Shown here: piece after piece, positions 9,107 through 16,649 of the stretch | Position numbering within the stretch: position 1 is the first letter of the stretch | Layout of the letters: each line of letters opens with the position of its first letter | DNA from: Rathayibacter oskolensis | GTDB taxonomy: Bacteria; Actinomycetota; Actinomycetes; Actinomycetales; Microbacteriaceae | Direction of reading: 5' to 3' | Length of the DNA stretch: 64,000 nucleotides | Assembly (NCBI RefSeq): GCF_900177245.1 | Contig: NZ_FXBM01000001.1 | Coordinates: 1,302,001-1,366,000 of the forward strand | Notes under the pieces: model-generated | The model's input: the letters and a program-made list of their open reading frames with translations, nothing else | Told to the model about the DNA's origin: nothing | Databases searched by the model: none | Program-made: the position numbers and the translations under genes

Positions 9107-10059
9107 CGTGCCGCCTCCGCTCGCCGCGTCAGCGTGACCACCGTGCCGCCGAGGAGCAGCGCGACCGCGACTCCGCCGAACGTGAGCGTGAGCGCATCCG
9201 GAGCGACGATCGACTGACCGCGCAGCGCCTGCCAGCAGGTCAGCGCGACCGCGGCGGCCCACGCGATCGCGGCGATCGCGACCAGACGGAGGCGGGTGGC
9301 CGGATCCCGCAGCGCGCGCACCCCGGGTGCGAGGCGGTCGAGCGCGATCGCCAGGAGCGGCAGGCCCTGCAGCGCGTGCATGCCGACGAAGTGCGGGATG
9401 CGGAGGTCGCCGCCGCTGGTGCTCCAGCCGAGGAGGGGCAACCCGGCTCCGCCGTCGGCGACGCCGACCGCGTGCGCACCGACGATGCCGTGGTAGTCCG
9501 AGAGCTGCGACGCCGTTGGACCCGTCATCAGGAACGCGAGCGCCATGCCGACGAGTCCGATGGCGAGCCCCGCGCGCACTGCCAGAGCGAGGGCCGGATC
9601 CGGGAGCGGCACTCGCACGAGCAGAGCCGCGATCACCAGGGTGACCAGCCAGACGACCACGATCGAGACGGCCATCGCGCCCCACAGCGCGGTGTGGAGG
9701 GGCGTTGAGACGTTGAAGTGGCTGGTGACTCCGAAGGCTGCCGCGCCGGCGATGATCACCATCTCGGTCGCGAGGCCGGCGACGGCGATACTGCCCAGAG
9801 CCGAGGCGAGGCGCCGGCGGCGGGGGAGGAGGCCGATCAGCCAGGCGAGGGTCACCGAGTAGACCGCGATCGAGAGGCAGAACTTGAGCGGCTTCGCCCA
9901 GAGCGGCTGTCCGCCGAGCTCGCGGGGATCGATGATCAGAGCGACGACGCAGAGGGCGGCGCCGACGGCCATGGCGACCGCGAGGACCAGGAGCGGTCGG
10001 TGCGGAGCGGGCCGCTCGGACTCGCGGGCGGTCGCGCGGTCCTCGGTGGTGGCGCTCAT
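9103..10059 (-). CDS. Conserved multi-pass membrane protein, unknown function
   Basis: 318 residues with about eight hydrophobic segments. Landmarks include LWAKPLKFCLSI in the first third, HFNVSTPLHTALWG in the middle and DLRIPHFVGMHALQ in the last third. The repeated His residues next to membrane segments suggest a cofactor or metal site, but that is inference. I recognise the family as recurrent in Actinomycetota without a known function. Start and stop overlap both neighbours by 4 bases, placing it between a MerR regulator and DUF2834, so it is probably the main target of that regulator. Confidence 0.78.
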   Translation of the reverse strand: MSATTEDRATARESERPAPHRPLLVLAVAMAVGAALCVVALIIDPRELGGQPLWAKPLKFCLSIAVYSVTLAWLIGLLPRRRRLASALGSIAVAGLATEMVIIAGAAAFGVTSHFNVSTPLHTALWGAMAVSIVVVWLVTLVIAALLVRVPLPDPALALAVRAGLAIGLVGMALAFLMTGPTASQLSDYHGIVGAHAVGVADGGAGLPLLGWSTSGGDLRIPHFVGMHALQGLPLLAIALDRLAPGVRALRDPATRLRLVAIAAIAWAAAVALTCWQALRGQSIVAPDALTLTFGGVAVALLLGGTVVTLTRRAEAAR

Positions 10060-10670
10060 CGTGCCGCCTCGAAGCGCGTCTGCGTCTCGCGCGCCTGGGC
10101 GATGCGGCGGAGCGACTGCAGCACCACGTCGCCCAGCGCCGTCCCGACGGCGGCGATCGACGCCTGCTCGCTGACGCTGCTGCGCGCCTCGAGTTCGTCG
10201 AGATCGGCGCGGGCCACGAGGCGAGCCGCCTCCGCGTAGCTCTCGAGCCACGCCGGGGTCATCGCACCGCCCGACACCTCGAGCGCGTCGAGAGCGCGAG
10301 CCGCAGTGGCGACCGCGGGGTGCTCGCAGACGGTCTCGCCGACGAGGGCGTGGATCCGCCCGATCGACTCGGGCGACGCGGGGGTCGCGGAGTCGGCGTT
10401 CGCCGAGACCACGTCCTGTGCGACCTCGAACGCGACCGATGGGGGATCACCGCGATCGAGGACGGTGGTGATGCGCTTGGCGCCGGCGATGCCGACTCCG
10501 CCGCTCTCGATCAGTGCACGCAGGAGCTGCAGTCGCGCCAGATGCTCGTCGCCGTAGTCGGCCCGCTGCGGGCCGGAGGAGACCCCCGGGGCGAGGATCC
10601 CCTCGCGGATGTAGTACTTGATCGTCGCCACGCTGATGCCGCTGGCGTCGCTGAGCTCGGAGATGCGCAT
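10056..10670 (-). CDS. MerR-family transcriptional regulator
   Basis: 204 residues from the ATG at 10670. The N-terminal winged-helix signature is clear (MRISELSDASGISVATIKYYIREG), followed by a GPQRADYG wing and an LQLLRALIE helix. The C-terminal 130 residues are helical and lack the paired cysteines of metal sensors, so the signal is probably not a thiol-bound metal. It begins an operon with two membrane-protein genes, and its stop overlaps the next start. A palindrome at 10684-10694 just upstream is a candidate self-operator. Confidence 0.9.
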   Translation of the reverse strand: MRISELSDASGISVATIKYYIREGILAPGVSSGPQRADYGDEHLARLQLLRALIESGGVGIAGAKRITTVLDRGDPPSVAFEVAQDVVSANADSATPASPESIGRIHALVGETVCEHPAVATAARALDALEVSGGAMTPAWLESYAEAARLVARADLDELEARSSVSEQASIAAVGTALGDVVLQSLRRIAQARETQTRFEAAR

Positions 10671-10683
10671 GTGGAGAGTATGG

Positions 10684-10694
10684 CTATCTGATAG
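10684..10694. promoter_or_regulatory. Palindromic operator candidate upstream of merR-like gene
   Basis: CTATCTGATAG, an 11-base palindrome around a central base, sits 14 bases before the regulator start. A TACTCT -10-like box lies between it and the ATG. MerR proteins usually bind dyads within their promoters, so autoregulation is plausible. Confidence 0.4.
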
Positions 10695-10740
10695 TGCCGC
10701 TGTCCAGCACACCGGAGCGTTCGGCCCGGACGAACCGGTG

Positions 10741-10773
10741 CGGCTCGCAGGATCCTCGGATTCCTGCAAGCCG
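10741..10773. terminator. Long hairpin between map and the MerR operon
   Basis: Inverted repeat of about 15 base pairs: an arm beginning CGGCTCGCAGGA is answered by TCCTGCAAGCCG, with one mismatch, one unpaired base and a very short loop. It lies just after the end of map (minus strand), so it probably ends map transcription. A related sequence occurs near 23526. Confidence 0.5.
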
Positions 10774-10797
10774 AATCGCTCTCCGCGAGCCGGAGAG

Positions 10798-11565
10798 TCA
10801 GCTGCGCGCTGTCAGCACCTCGACGCCGGTCTCCGTGATCGCGATCGTGTGCTCCATGTGGGCGCCGCGCGATCCGTCGCGGCTGCGGAGGGTCCAGCCG
10901 TCCTTGTCCGTGAAGATCTTGTCGGTCGACTGCAGGAACCACGGCTCGATCGCGACGACGAGCCCCGGCCGGAGCGGATAGCCGCGCCCGGCCCGTCCGT
11001 CGTTGGCGATGTGCGGATCGCCGTGCATGGTGCGCCCGACCCCGTGCCCGCCGAAGTCGGTGTTGATCGAGAGGCCGTCGGCCCGCGCGACGGCGGCGAT
11101 GGCGGCCGAGATGTCGCCGATCTTCCCGCCGGGCCGGGCGGCCGCGATGCCCGCGTCCAGCGCGCGGGTCGTGGTGTCGATCAGCGCGAGGTCCTCGGGG
11201 CGCGGCGTGCCGACCACGATGCTGACGGCGGAGTCGGCCACCCAGCCGTTCACCGACGCCGCGAAGTCGAGGGTGAGCAGGTCGCCGTCGCGCAGTCGGT
11301 AGTCGAACGGCAGACCGTGCAGCACGGCGTCGTTCACGGAGGTGCAGAGCACCTTGCCGAACGGGCTGGCTCCGAAGGAGGGGTGGTAGTCGATGTAGCA
11401 CGACTCGGCGCCCGCCTCGCGGATCATGTCGTGGGCGAGGCGGTCGAGCTCCAGGAGGTTCACACCGACTCCGGCGGCCGCGGACGTCGCCCTCAGCACG
11501 TCCGCGACGAAGCGGCCGGCGGGGCGCATCTCCTCGATCTCGGCGGGGGTGCGTAGCTCGATCAT
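10798..11565 (-). CDS. map: Type I methionine aminopeptidase
   Basis: 255 residues. It removes the initiator methionine from new proteins. The five metal ligands are present: D100 in LTLDFAASVNGW, D111 in VADSA, H174 in FGGHGVGRTMH, E207 in VAIEPW and E238 in HMEHT. The start at 11565 is the ATG of MIELRTPAEIE, preceded by a purine-rich GAGAGGAT ribosome site. It stands alone between a divergent membrane protein and the MerR operon, away from the secY-adk location common in other bacteria. Confidence 0.96.
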   Translation of the reverse strand: MIELRTPAEIEEMRPAGRFVADVLRATSAAAGVGVNLLELDRLAHDMIREAGAESCYIDYHPSFGASPFGKVLCTSVNDAVLHGLPFDYRLRDGDLLTLDFAASVNGWVADSAVSIVVGTPRPEDLALIDTTTRALDAGIAAARPGGKIGDISAAIAAVARADGLSINTDFGGHGVGRTMHGDPHIANDGRAGRGYPLRPGLVVAIEPWFLQSTDKIFTDKDGWTLRSRDGSRGAHMEHTIAITETGVEVLTARS

Positions 11566-11611
11566 GCTGATCCTCTCGGCATCCGCTGAGGCGTCGTTCA
11601 GCGGTGGTGGG

Positions 11612-11623
11612 TACGGTCGGTGC
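11612..11623 (+). promoter_or_regulatory. Leaderless-type -10 box
   Basis: TACGGT at 11612-11617, six bases, then the ATG at 11624. This selects the 161-residue start rather than the longer frame that overlaps map. Confidence 0.45.
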
Positions 11624-12109
11624 ATGCGCACGCGACGGGCTTTCGGTTCCTGGCAGTATCCTGCGGCGATCGTCCTGCCCCTGTGGATCCTCCTCGGGTA
11701 CGGACTCTTCGGGGGATCGAGCGGGTGGACCGTCCTCGGTCTCGTCGTCGCCCTCCCCATTCTGGCGGTCTGCCTCGCCGTGGTGGCCGCGATCGTCTCT
11801 TTCCGGGTGACTGTGCGGCCGACGCGCACTCCCGCGTGGGGCGACGTCGCGGCGGTCGGAGCGTGGCACGCCTCCCTCCTCGCGTTCGGGTTCTTCCCTC
11901 CCGGCGCCTGGGCGATCGGGCTCCTCTCGATGGTCCTCGGTCTCGTCGCGTTCTGGCACTCCACCTGGCGGTTCGTCACCGACGCGCGAGCGACGCTCCT
12001 CGCGTTCGCGGAGGCGACCTCCGTGCAGGGGGCCGGCGGTCCACGCCCGGTCGCGGGCGACGGCTTCGACCCCGAGCGTCCGCAGGACGGTCAAACGATC
12101 GTCCTCTGA
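11624..12109 (+). CDS. Hypothetical membrane protein
   Basis: 161 residues with four predicted membrane segments (about 12-30, 33-58, 70-90 and 92-110) and a hydrophilic C-terminal tail of about 45 residues. The N-terminus is basic (MRTRR), consistent with the inside-positive rule. I do not recognise the family. It is transcribed divergently from map and ends 188 bases before rplS, with rplS having its own promoter, so it is probably a single-gene unit. Confidence 0.65.
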   Translation: MRTRRAFGSWQYPAAIVLPLWILLGYGLFGGSSGWTVLGLVVALPILAVCLAVVAAIVSFRVTVRPTRTPAWGDVAAVGAWHASLLAFGFFPPGAWAIGLLSMVLGLVAFWHSTWRFVTDARATLLAFAEATSVQGAGGPRPVAGDGFDPERPQDGQTIVL

Positions 12110-12149
12110 CCCGTCTCTGCCCGGGGCGGACCACCGAGCACGGTCTGCT

Positions 12150-12179
12150 TTGACGCGGGCTCGCGCGGCATGACAGAAT
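12150..12179 (+). promoter_or_regulatory. Promoter of rplS with -35 and -10
   Basis: TTGACG at 12150-12155, an 18-base spacer, and CAGAAT at 12174-12179. This is the most canonical sigma-70-type promoter in the window. It leaves a leader of about 110 bases before rplS that contains short self-complementary runs. Confidence 0.65.
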
Positions 12180-12297
12180 AAGCGCTTGTGCCTGGCGCAG
12201 GCTCTGCCACAGGGGAGCCGCGACGACGCGAGGCGCGCACCGACTCCCATCAACGAAACGGTGCTCGACCTGTGGCGGGCACGGAGAGCGATACATC

Positions 12298-12642
12298 ATG
12301 CACATCCTCGATTCCGTCGATGCGGCGTCCCTCCGGACCGACATCCCCGACTTCCGAGCCGGCGACACCGTCAAGGTCCACGTGAACATCGTCGAGGGCT
12401 CGCGCTCGCGCATCCAGGTCTTCCAGGGCGTCGTCATCGGCCGCTCCAACGAGGGCGTCCGCGAGACCTTCACGGTCCGCAAGGTCAGCTTCCAGGTCGG
12501 CGTCGAGCGCACCTTCCCGGTGCACTCCCCGGTCATCGACCACATCGAGGTCGTCACCCGTGGCGACGTCCGCCGCGCGAAGCTCTACTACCTGCGCAAC
12601 CTCCGCGGCAAGAAGGCGAAGATCAAGGAGAAGCGCTCCTAG
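12298..12642 (+). CDS. rplS: 50S ribosomal protein L19
   Basis: 114 residues, the family length. L19 sits at the 30S-50S interface. The signature [18 protein letters not shown] near the N-terminus, [12 protein letters not shown] and the basic C-terminal [16 protein letters not shown] are all present. It has its own promoter at 12150-12179 and a hairpin terminator after it, so it is transcribed apart from the rpsP-trmD operon, with which it is linked in many other bacteria. Confidence 0.97.
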   Translation: MHILDSVDAASLRTDIPDFRAGDTVKVHVNIVEGSRSRIQVFQGVVIGRSNEGVRETFTVRKVSFQVGVERTFPVHSPVIDHIEVVTRGDVRRAKLYYLRNLRGKKAKIKEKRS

Positions 12643-12666
12643 GGCGCACTCCGCTCAGCTCTTCCC

Positions 12667-12699
12667 GGACCCCGGCCCATCTATGATGGACCGGGGTCC
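12667..12699 (+). terminator. Terminator after rplS
   Basis: Inverted repeat with 15-base arms (12667-12681 and 12685-12699), one mismatch and a TAT loop, followed by GACCCTTTT. It lies between rplS and lepB. Confidence 0.75.
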
Positions 12700-12789
12700 G
12701 ACCCTTTTCCGGGAGCCGACCCATCGAGGGTTCCGGCCCTCTCCGGGGGTTCCGGCCCCGGTGATGCACAGTAGGGGCGACCGCACGCG

Positions 12790-13605
12790 ATGACAGACAG
12801 CACGACGCCGGTCCGCCTCCCCGGCGACGGCGAGCACGCCCGCCACTCCGCCGAGCCGGGCGAGGGCCGCCGCCCGCGTCGGCGACGCGGCGTCCTGCTC
12901 TTCCTCCGCGACGTGCTCATCATCTTCGTGGTGGCGGTCCTGGTGTCCTTCCTCGTCAAGACGTTCCTGATCCGCTCGTTCTACATCCCGTCCTCCTCGA
13001 TGGAGCAGACGCTCGTCGAGAACGACCGGATCCTCGTGAACGAGCTCGTCCCCGACGTGATGCCCCTCTCTCGCGGCGACGTCGTCGTCTTCCGCGACCC
13101 GGGCGGATGGCTCTCGCCCAGCAGCGAGCCCGACGTCCCCGCCTTCCAGGCCGCCGTCGACTCCGCCCTCGCGGTCGTCGGGCTCACGGCTCCCGACAGC
13201 AACGACCACCTCATCAAGCGCGTCATCGGCCTCCCCGGCGACCGGGTGACGTGCTGCACTCCTCTCGGCCAGATCGAGATCAACGGCAACCCCATCGACG
13301 AGCCCTACGTGAAGCTGCCCGACGGAGTGACGGCCGTCTCGGCGACCCCGTTCGACGTGGTCGTCCCCGAGGGCTCGCTCTGGGTGATGGGCGACAACCG
13401 CTACAACTCCGCCGATTCGCGCTACAACACCGATAAGCCGGGCGACGGCTTCGTCCCGATCGACAACGTGGTCGGTCGCGCGATCCTGGTCACCTGGCCG
13501 ATCCAGCAGTGGGCCTGGCTCGACGACTACCCCTCGGTGTTCCGCGGGGTCGAGACCGACACCTCACAGGAGAGCCTCGACGACACCGAGAGCGGCGAGG
13601 GCTAG
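12790..13605 (+). CDS. lepB: Type I signal peptidase
   Basis: 271 residues. It cleaves signal peptides from exported proteins on the outer face of the membrane. One membrane segment spans about residues 35-58. The catalytic serine is S70 in IPSSSM and the general-base lysine is K143 in LIKRVIGLPGD. The box with MGDNR follows later. The N-terminal 34 residues are Arg-rich and cytoplasmic. The C-terminal tail after TWPIQQW is acidic. rnhB begins directly after the stop. Confidence 0.96.
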   Translation: MTDSTTPVRLPGDGEHARHSAEPGEGRRPRRRRGVLLFLRDVLIIFVVAVLVSFLVKTFLIRSFYIPSSSMEQTLVENDRILVNELVPDVMPLSRGDVVVFRDPGGWLSPSSEPDVPAFQAAVDSALAVVGLTAPDSNDHLIKRVIGLPGDRVTCCTPLGQIEINGNPIDEPYVKLPDGVTAVSATPFDVVVPEGSLWVMGDNRYNSADSRYNTDKPGDGFVPIDNVVGRAILVTWPIQQWAWLDDYPSVFRGVETDTSQESLDDTESGEG

Positions 13606-14322
13606 GTGGTCGTCGCCGATCCGACGCTGACCATGGAGCGGCGGCTGTTCCGCCAGGGCTACGAGAGCGTCATCGGGTGCGACGAGGTCGGGCGCGGCGC
13701 GATCGCCGGCCCCGTCTCGGTCGGAGTCGTCTCGATCGGCTCCCGCTGCGGCCGCTTCCCCGAGGGACTGCGCGATTCGAAGCTGCTCGCACCCGCTCGG
13801 CGCGAGGCGCTGCTCCCGGGAGTCGTGAAGTGGGTCTCCGGCTGGGCGATCGGCGAGTCGTCCGCCGACGAGATCGACGACTCCGGGATCATCGCGGGTC
13901 TCGGTCGAGCGGCCTCGCGCGGCATCGAGCGCCTCGTCGACCAGGGCGTCGACCTCGCGACGTCGGTGGTCCTGCTCGACGGCAAGCACGACTGGCTCAG
14001 CCCTGCCCTGGGGCCCTGGGCGGCGGAGCTGACGATCGTGACCCGGATCAAGGCCGACCGCGACTGCGCCTCCGTCTCGGCCGCCTCCGTGCTGGCGAAG
14101 GTCGGTCGCGACGGGCAGATGGTGCGACACCACGACGACTTCGCCGATTACGCCTGGGACAGCAACAAGGGCTACGGGAGCGCCGCTCACTGGTCGGGTC
14201 TCGACCGTGTGGGTCCGTCCCCGCTGCACAGGGTGACCTGGCTGTCGCGCTCGCGCGAGGCCGTCGCGGAACCCTCGGAGGAGCTCTCCTCATCGGCGTC
14301 CGGCGCCTCCGCACCGGCGTAG
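13606..14322 (+). CDS. rnhB: Ribonuclease HII
   Basis: 238 residues from the GTG at 13606, directly abutting the lepB stop. It cuts RNA at RNA-DNA junctions and removes misincorporated ribonucleotides. The catalytic acids are D26 and E27 in CDEVGRG, D125 in VLLDGKHDW and D151 in IKADRDCASV. The C-terminal 30 residues are Ser/Ala-rich and outside the fold. An internal ATG at codon 10 is an alternative start. The lepB-rnhB-DUF2469 order is usual for actinobacteria. Confidence 0.96.
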   Translation: MVVADPTLTMERRLFRQGYESVIGCDEVGRGAIAGPVSVGVVSIGSRCGRFPEGLRDSKLLAPARREALLPGVVKWVSGWAIGESSADEIDDSGIIAGLGRAASRGIERLVDQGVDLATSVVLLDGKHDWLSPALGPWAAELTIVTRIKADRDCASVSAASVLAKVGRDGQMVRHHDDFADYAWDSNKGYGSAAHWSGLDRVGPSPLHRVTWLSRSREAVAEPSEELSSSASGASAPA

Positions 14323-14334
14323 GATTGACGGACG

Positions 14335-14658
14335 ATGGATGAGGACGAATTCGAGGACTACGACCGCGAGGTCGAGCTGGCACTGTACCGGGAGTACCGC
14401 GACGTCGTCTCGCAGTTCTCGTACGTCGTCGAGACCGAGCGCCGGTTCTACCTGGCGAACGAGGTCGAGCTGGTCCGCCGCGACACCGAGCACGACTTCT
14501 ACTTCGAGCTGACCATGCGCGACGTCTGGGTCTGGGACGTCTACCGCTCCGACCGCTTCGTGAAGTCGGTGCGCGTGCTGACCTTCAAGGACGTCAACGT
14601 CGAGGAGCTCTCCCGCAAGGAGTTCGAGCTGCCCAAGGAGCTCGCGCTCGACGAGTAG
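14335..14658 (+). CDS. DUF2469 conserved actinobacterial protein
   Basis: 107 residues, acidic. It contains the family-typical DYDREVELALYREYRDVV segment and RFYLANEVELV, as I recall DUF2469. This family is almost confined to Actinomycetota, lies next to rnhB and has no established function. A TAGGAT box at 14320-14325 overlaps the rnhB stop, so the gene may also have its own near-leaderless promoter. In relatives yraN follows closely; here about 1.6 kb of other sequence intervenes. Confidence 0.9.
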   Translation: MDEDEFEDYDREVELALYREYRDVVSQFSYVVETERRFYLANEVELVRRDTEHDFYFELTMRDVWVWDVYRSDRFVKSVRVLTFKDVNVEELSRKEFELPKELALDE

Positions 14659-14741
14659 CGCTCCGTCCGTCTCCGGCTTCGGTGAGTCCGTCGCCCGAGC
14701 AGACTCGCCGTTCCTTCGGCGCATCGGAACTGGACCTCCTG

Positions 14742-14754
14742 TATGGTGCCCGTC
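14742..14754 (+). promoter_or_regulatory. Leaderless-type -10 box deciding a start
   Basis: TATGGT at 14742-14747, seven bases, then the GTG at 14755. The ATG at 14743 lies inside this box, so the GTG is the better start. Confidence 0.4.
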
Positions 14755-14967
14755 GTGGCGAACCAGAGACGAATCGAGTGGTCGGAGCTCTCCATCCTCA
14801 ATGTCGGGAAGCCGATCCTGATCGGCAGAGGCAACAGCTTCCGAGCTGAGGTGGTCCGTTACATCGAGTGGAATGACGAGGGGATCACCGTCCGACTCGA
14901 GTCGGGGGCGACCGTGAAGTCGGACGATTCCTTCGGAGTTCCCGCGCTCTGGGTCCTCGAGGACTAG
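14755..14967 (+). CDS. Small hypothetical protein
   Basis: 70 residues if started at the GTG at 14755, or 74 from the ATG at 14743. I prefer the GTG because the ATG lies within a -10-like box. The sequence alternates hydrophobic and polar residues with several Gly turns (VGKPILIGRGNSFRAEVV), suggesting a small beta-barrel. I recognise no family. Codon third positions are less GC-rich than in neighbours. It lies at the left of an insertion between DUF2469 and yraN, and a hairpin follows it. Confidence 0.5.
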   Translation: MANQRRIEWSELSILNVGKPILIGRGNSFRAEVVRYIEWNDEGITVRLESGATVKSDDSFGVPALWVLED

Positions 14968-15014
14968 TCGCGCTTCGCGGTCGTCGAACCGGCGATCTCC
15001 TCCGAACGCCCCCA

Positions 15015-15049
15015 CCCCCTGCTCGAGCGAACCGGGTGCTCGCAGGGGG
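15015..15049 (+). terminator. Hairpin after small hypothetical gene
   Basis: CCCCCTGC pairs with GCAGGGGG, and an inner GAGC pairs with GCTC across a 2-base bulge. It lies 48 bases after the stop of the 70-residue gene. Confidence 0.45.
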
Positions 15050-15138
15050 AGGACGCCCATTGGGCTTCAGGTCGCCATCGCGAACCGTCATCACGCCACG
15101 GGAGGCAGTTCCTGATCCGTCACCGTGATCCGAGGCCA

Positions 15139-15150
15139 TAGTATGGCCGC
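15139..15150 (+). promoter_or_regulatory. Leaderless-type -10 box
   Basis: TAGTAT at 15139-15144, six bases, then the GTG at 15151. Confidence 0.45.
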
Positions 15151-15687
15151 GTGTCCAACGAGTGGGATGACCTGATCGCGTCTCTGCAGAATAAGAAGCT
15201 CTCGGACGGCGATAAGTCGGCGAAGGTGTCTGCGGTGTTGAGGCCCAGACTTCAAGCAGCTTCTTCGGAGTTCGCCGATCTCGGCAGAGAGCTCGCAACG
15301 GCGCTGAGTAGAGCCGGAGTGCAACAGATCGCCAAGCGGTGGGTGTCGGATCGGAGGCCCGTCCGCTATGACGGAGTCTGGTACATCGACGTGGAGACGG
15401 CCGGCGAGAACCCTTGGAATGTATTCCTCGATGAGAACGGGGTCTGGTATCTGGGGTGGCAGGCTCAGCAGCCCATATCCCTGCCGTTCACGTTCGTGAG
15501 CGAGAACCATCTTCATACCATGCTCGATGATGAAGGTCATCTCGAACCGAGAGAGGTCGCTGTTCAGATGACGAACGGCGATTCGATCGGGCTCGTCTTC
15601 TTCGATGACAAGCTTGTGACATCTTATGGAGGAGTTCCGCTGAAGGACGCGATCAGAAACGGAGTCGAGCGCATGTTCCGCGCCTGA
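15151..15687 (+). CDS. Hypothetical protein, lower-GC island gene
   Basis: 178 residues, soluble and acidic. I do not recognise the family. A helical N-terminal half (about 1-70) is followed by an aromatic-rich beta region with paired motifs (RYDGVWYIDVE around 74-84 and FLDENGVWYLGWQ around 92-104), suggesting repeated strands. There is no signal peptide or membrane segment. Codons such as aat, aag, gat and tct are commoner than in neighbouring genes, a sign of recent arrival. A leaderless promoter box precedes it. The size and context would fit an immunity-type or defence-accessory protein, but nothing proves that. Confidence 0.6.
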   Translation: MSNEWDDLIASLQNKKLSDGDKSAKVSAVLRPRLQAASSEFADLGRELATALSRAGVQQIAKRWVSDRRPVRYDGVWYIDVETAGENPWNVFLDENGVWYLGWQAQQPISLPFTFVSENHLHTMLDDEGHLEPREVAVQMTNGDSIGLVFFDDKLVTSYGGVPLKDAIRNGVERMFRA

Positions 15688-16295
15688 TCGCAGTCTCAAG
15701 GTCTTTCACTACGGCGTAGGTCGCCTTACTTCGGCCTGCAGGCACATGAGCAGTATCCTGAATGCCGAACCGGATAACGAGACTCCGCGAACTCGAAGAC
15801 GTCGTCAGCGTCGACGGGACGCAGATCGAGACGATCACGGTCGGGAGCCAGAAATCTCCTGGTGTCCCGCCTGACACCGCACTGAAGTCCGACGTCGGCC
15901 GCCTCTTCCGTGTCGGCCTCTCCACGGCCGACGTCGGCCTCGACGTCGTCGACAAGACCTCTGACGCAACGATTCCTGTCTCCGCGGCCACACAGACGGG
16001 GATGAGGGCGAAGTACGACTCCAGCAACCCTGCTGCTCCGTCCCTGCATTCCTGGCTGCCTCCTCCGCGCCCGTTCGGTCGGTCGTCGGCAAGCAGGGTG
16101 TCGTCACCGTCTGATCATCGAGTGGTCGCTTCGTTCTTCAGGAGCAATCTGGAGGCGCTCCCGGCGTGCGCCTGCGGCTCTTGTCTTGAGATGGTGCTCC
16201 TCCACAAGCGCAGCTCCGACGATCTCTCCCGAGAACTGCAGGGGCACCCGCCACGCCCTGAAGCACTCCGTCAGGGTGCGTGCGGGAGGTTCTGC
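15688..16295. other. 608-base stretch with degraded coding-like sequence
   Basis: No confident intact gene. From 15762 a plus frame has coding-like codon use (GC-rich third positions) up to about 16000. In the next 100 bases the third-position bias seems to shift to a different plus frame that ends at the TGA 16112-16114. This looks like a frameshifted remnant with no recognisable domain. The first frame runs open into yraN, but that continuation is not conserved sequence. Confidence 0.4.
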
Positions 16296-16649
16296 ATGGA
16301 CAAGGACGAGTTGGGGCGGCGGGGCGAGGAGATCGCGGCGGCGCATCTGAGGGCGCACGGTTTCGAGATCCTGGATCGCAATTGGCGGGTGCGCGAGGGC
16401 GAGCTCGACATCGTGGCGCGCGAGGGTGTGGCGCTGGTGGTGGTCGAGGTGAAGACGCGGTCGTCGACGCGGTTCGGGTTGCCGGTCGAGGCGATCACGC
16501 GGGCGAAAGCGCAGCGGTTGCGGCGGCTGGCGTACGCGTGGGCGCACGAGCATCATCAGCAGTCGCGGCATCTGCGGATCGACGCGGTCGGGATCATCGC
16601 GCCCGAGGGCGTGCCGACGCAGGTGCGGCATCTGCGAGCGGTGGCGTGA
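16296..16649 (+). CDS. YraN family (UPF0102) endonuclease-like protein
   Basis: 117 residues from the ATG at 16296. This family has a restriction-endonuclease-like fold and is usually encoded next to rnhB and yifB. The family pattern is clear: LGRRGEEIAAAHLRAHGFEIL, then RNWRVREGELDIVA, then VVVEVKTRSS, which contain the E-D-ExK acidic set. The frame is open for 178 codons upstream, but that part shows no family similarity. The TGA overlaps the yifB ATG by one base (TGATG). Confidence 0.92.
   Translation: MDKDELGRRGEEIAAAHLRAHGFEILDRNWRVREGELDIVAREGVALVVVEVKTRSSTRFGLPVEAITRAKAQRLRRLAYAWAHEHHQQSRHLRIDAVGIIAPEGVPTQVRHLRAVA

Noticed and set aside
15653-16027. Minus-strand 124-codon frame in the island
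   Set aside because: Weak codon bias on this strand, overlaps the end of the 178-residue gene, and the better bias is on the plus strand.
15762-16295. N-terminal extension of YraN
   Set aside because: YraN proteins are about 120 residues and the family pattern begins at the ATG 16296; the upstream frame resembles a separate broken gene.
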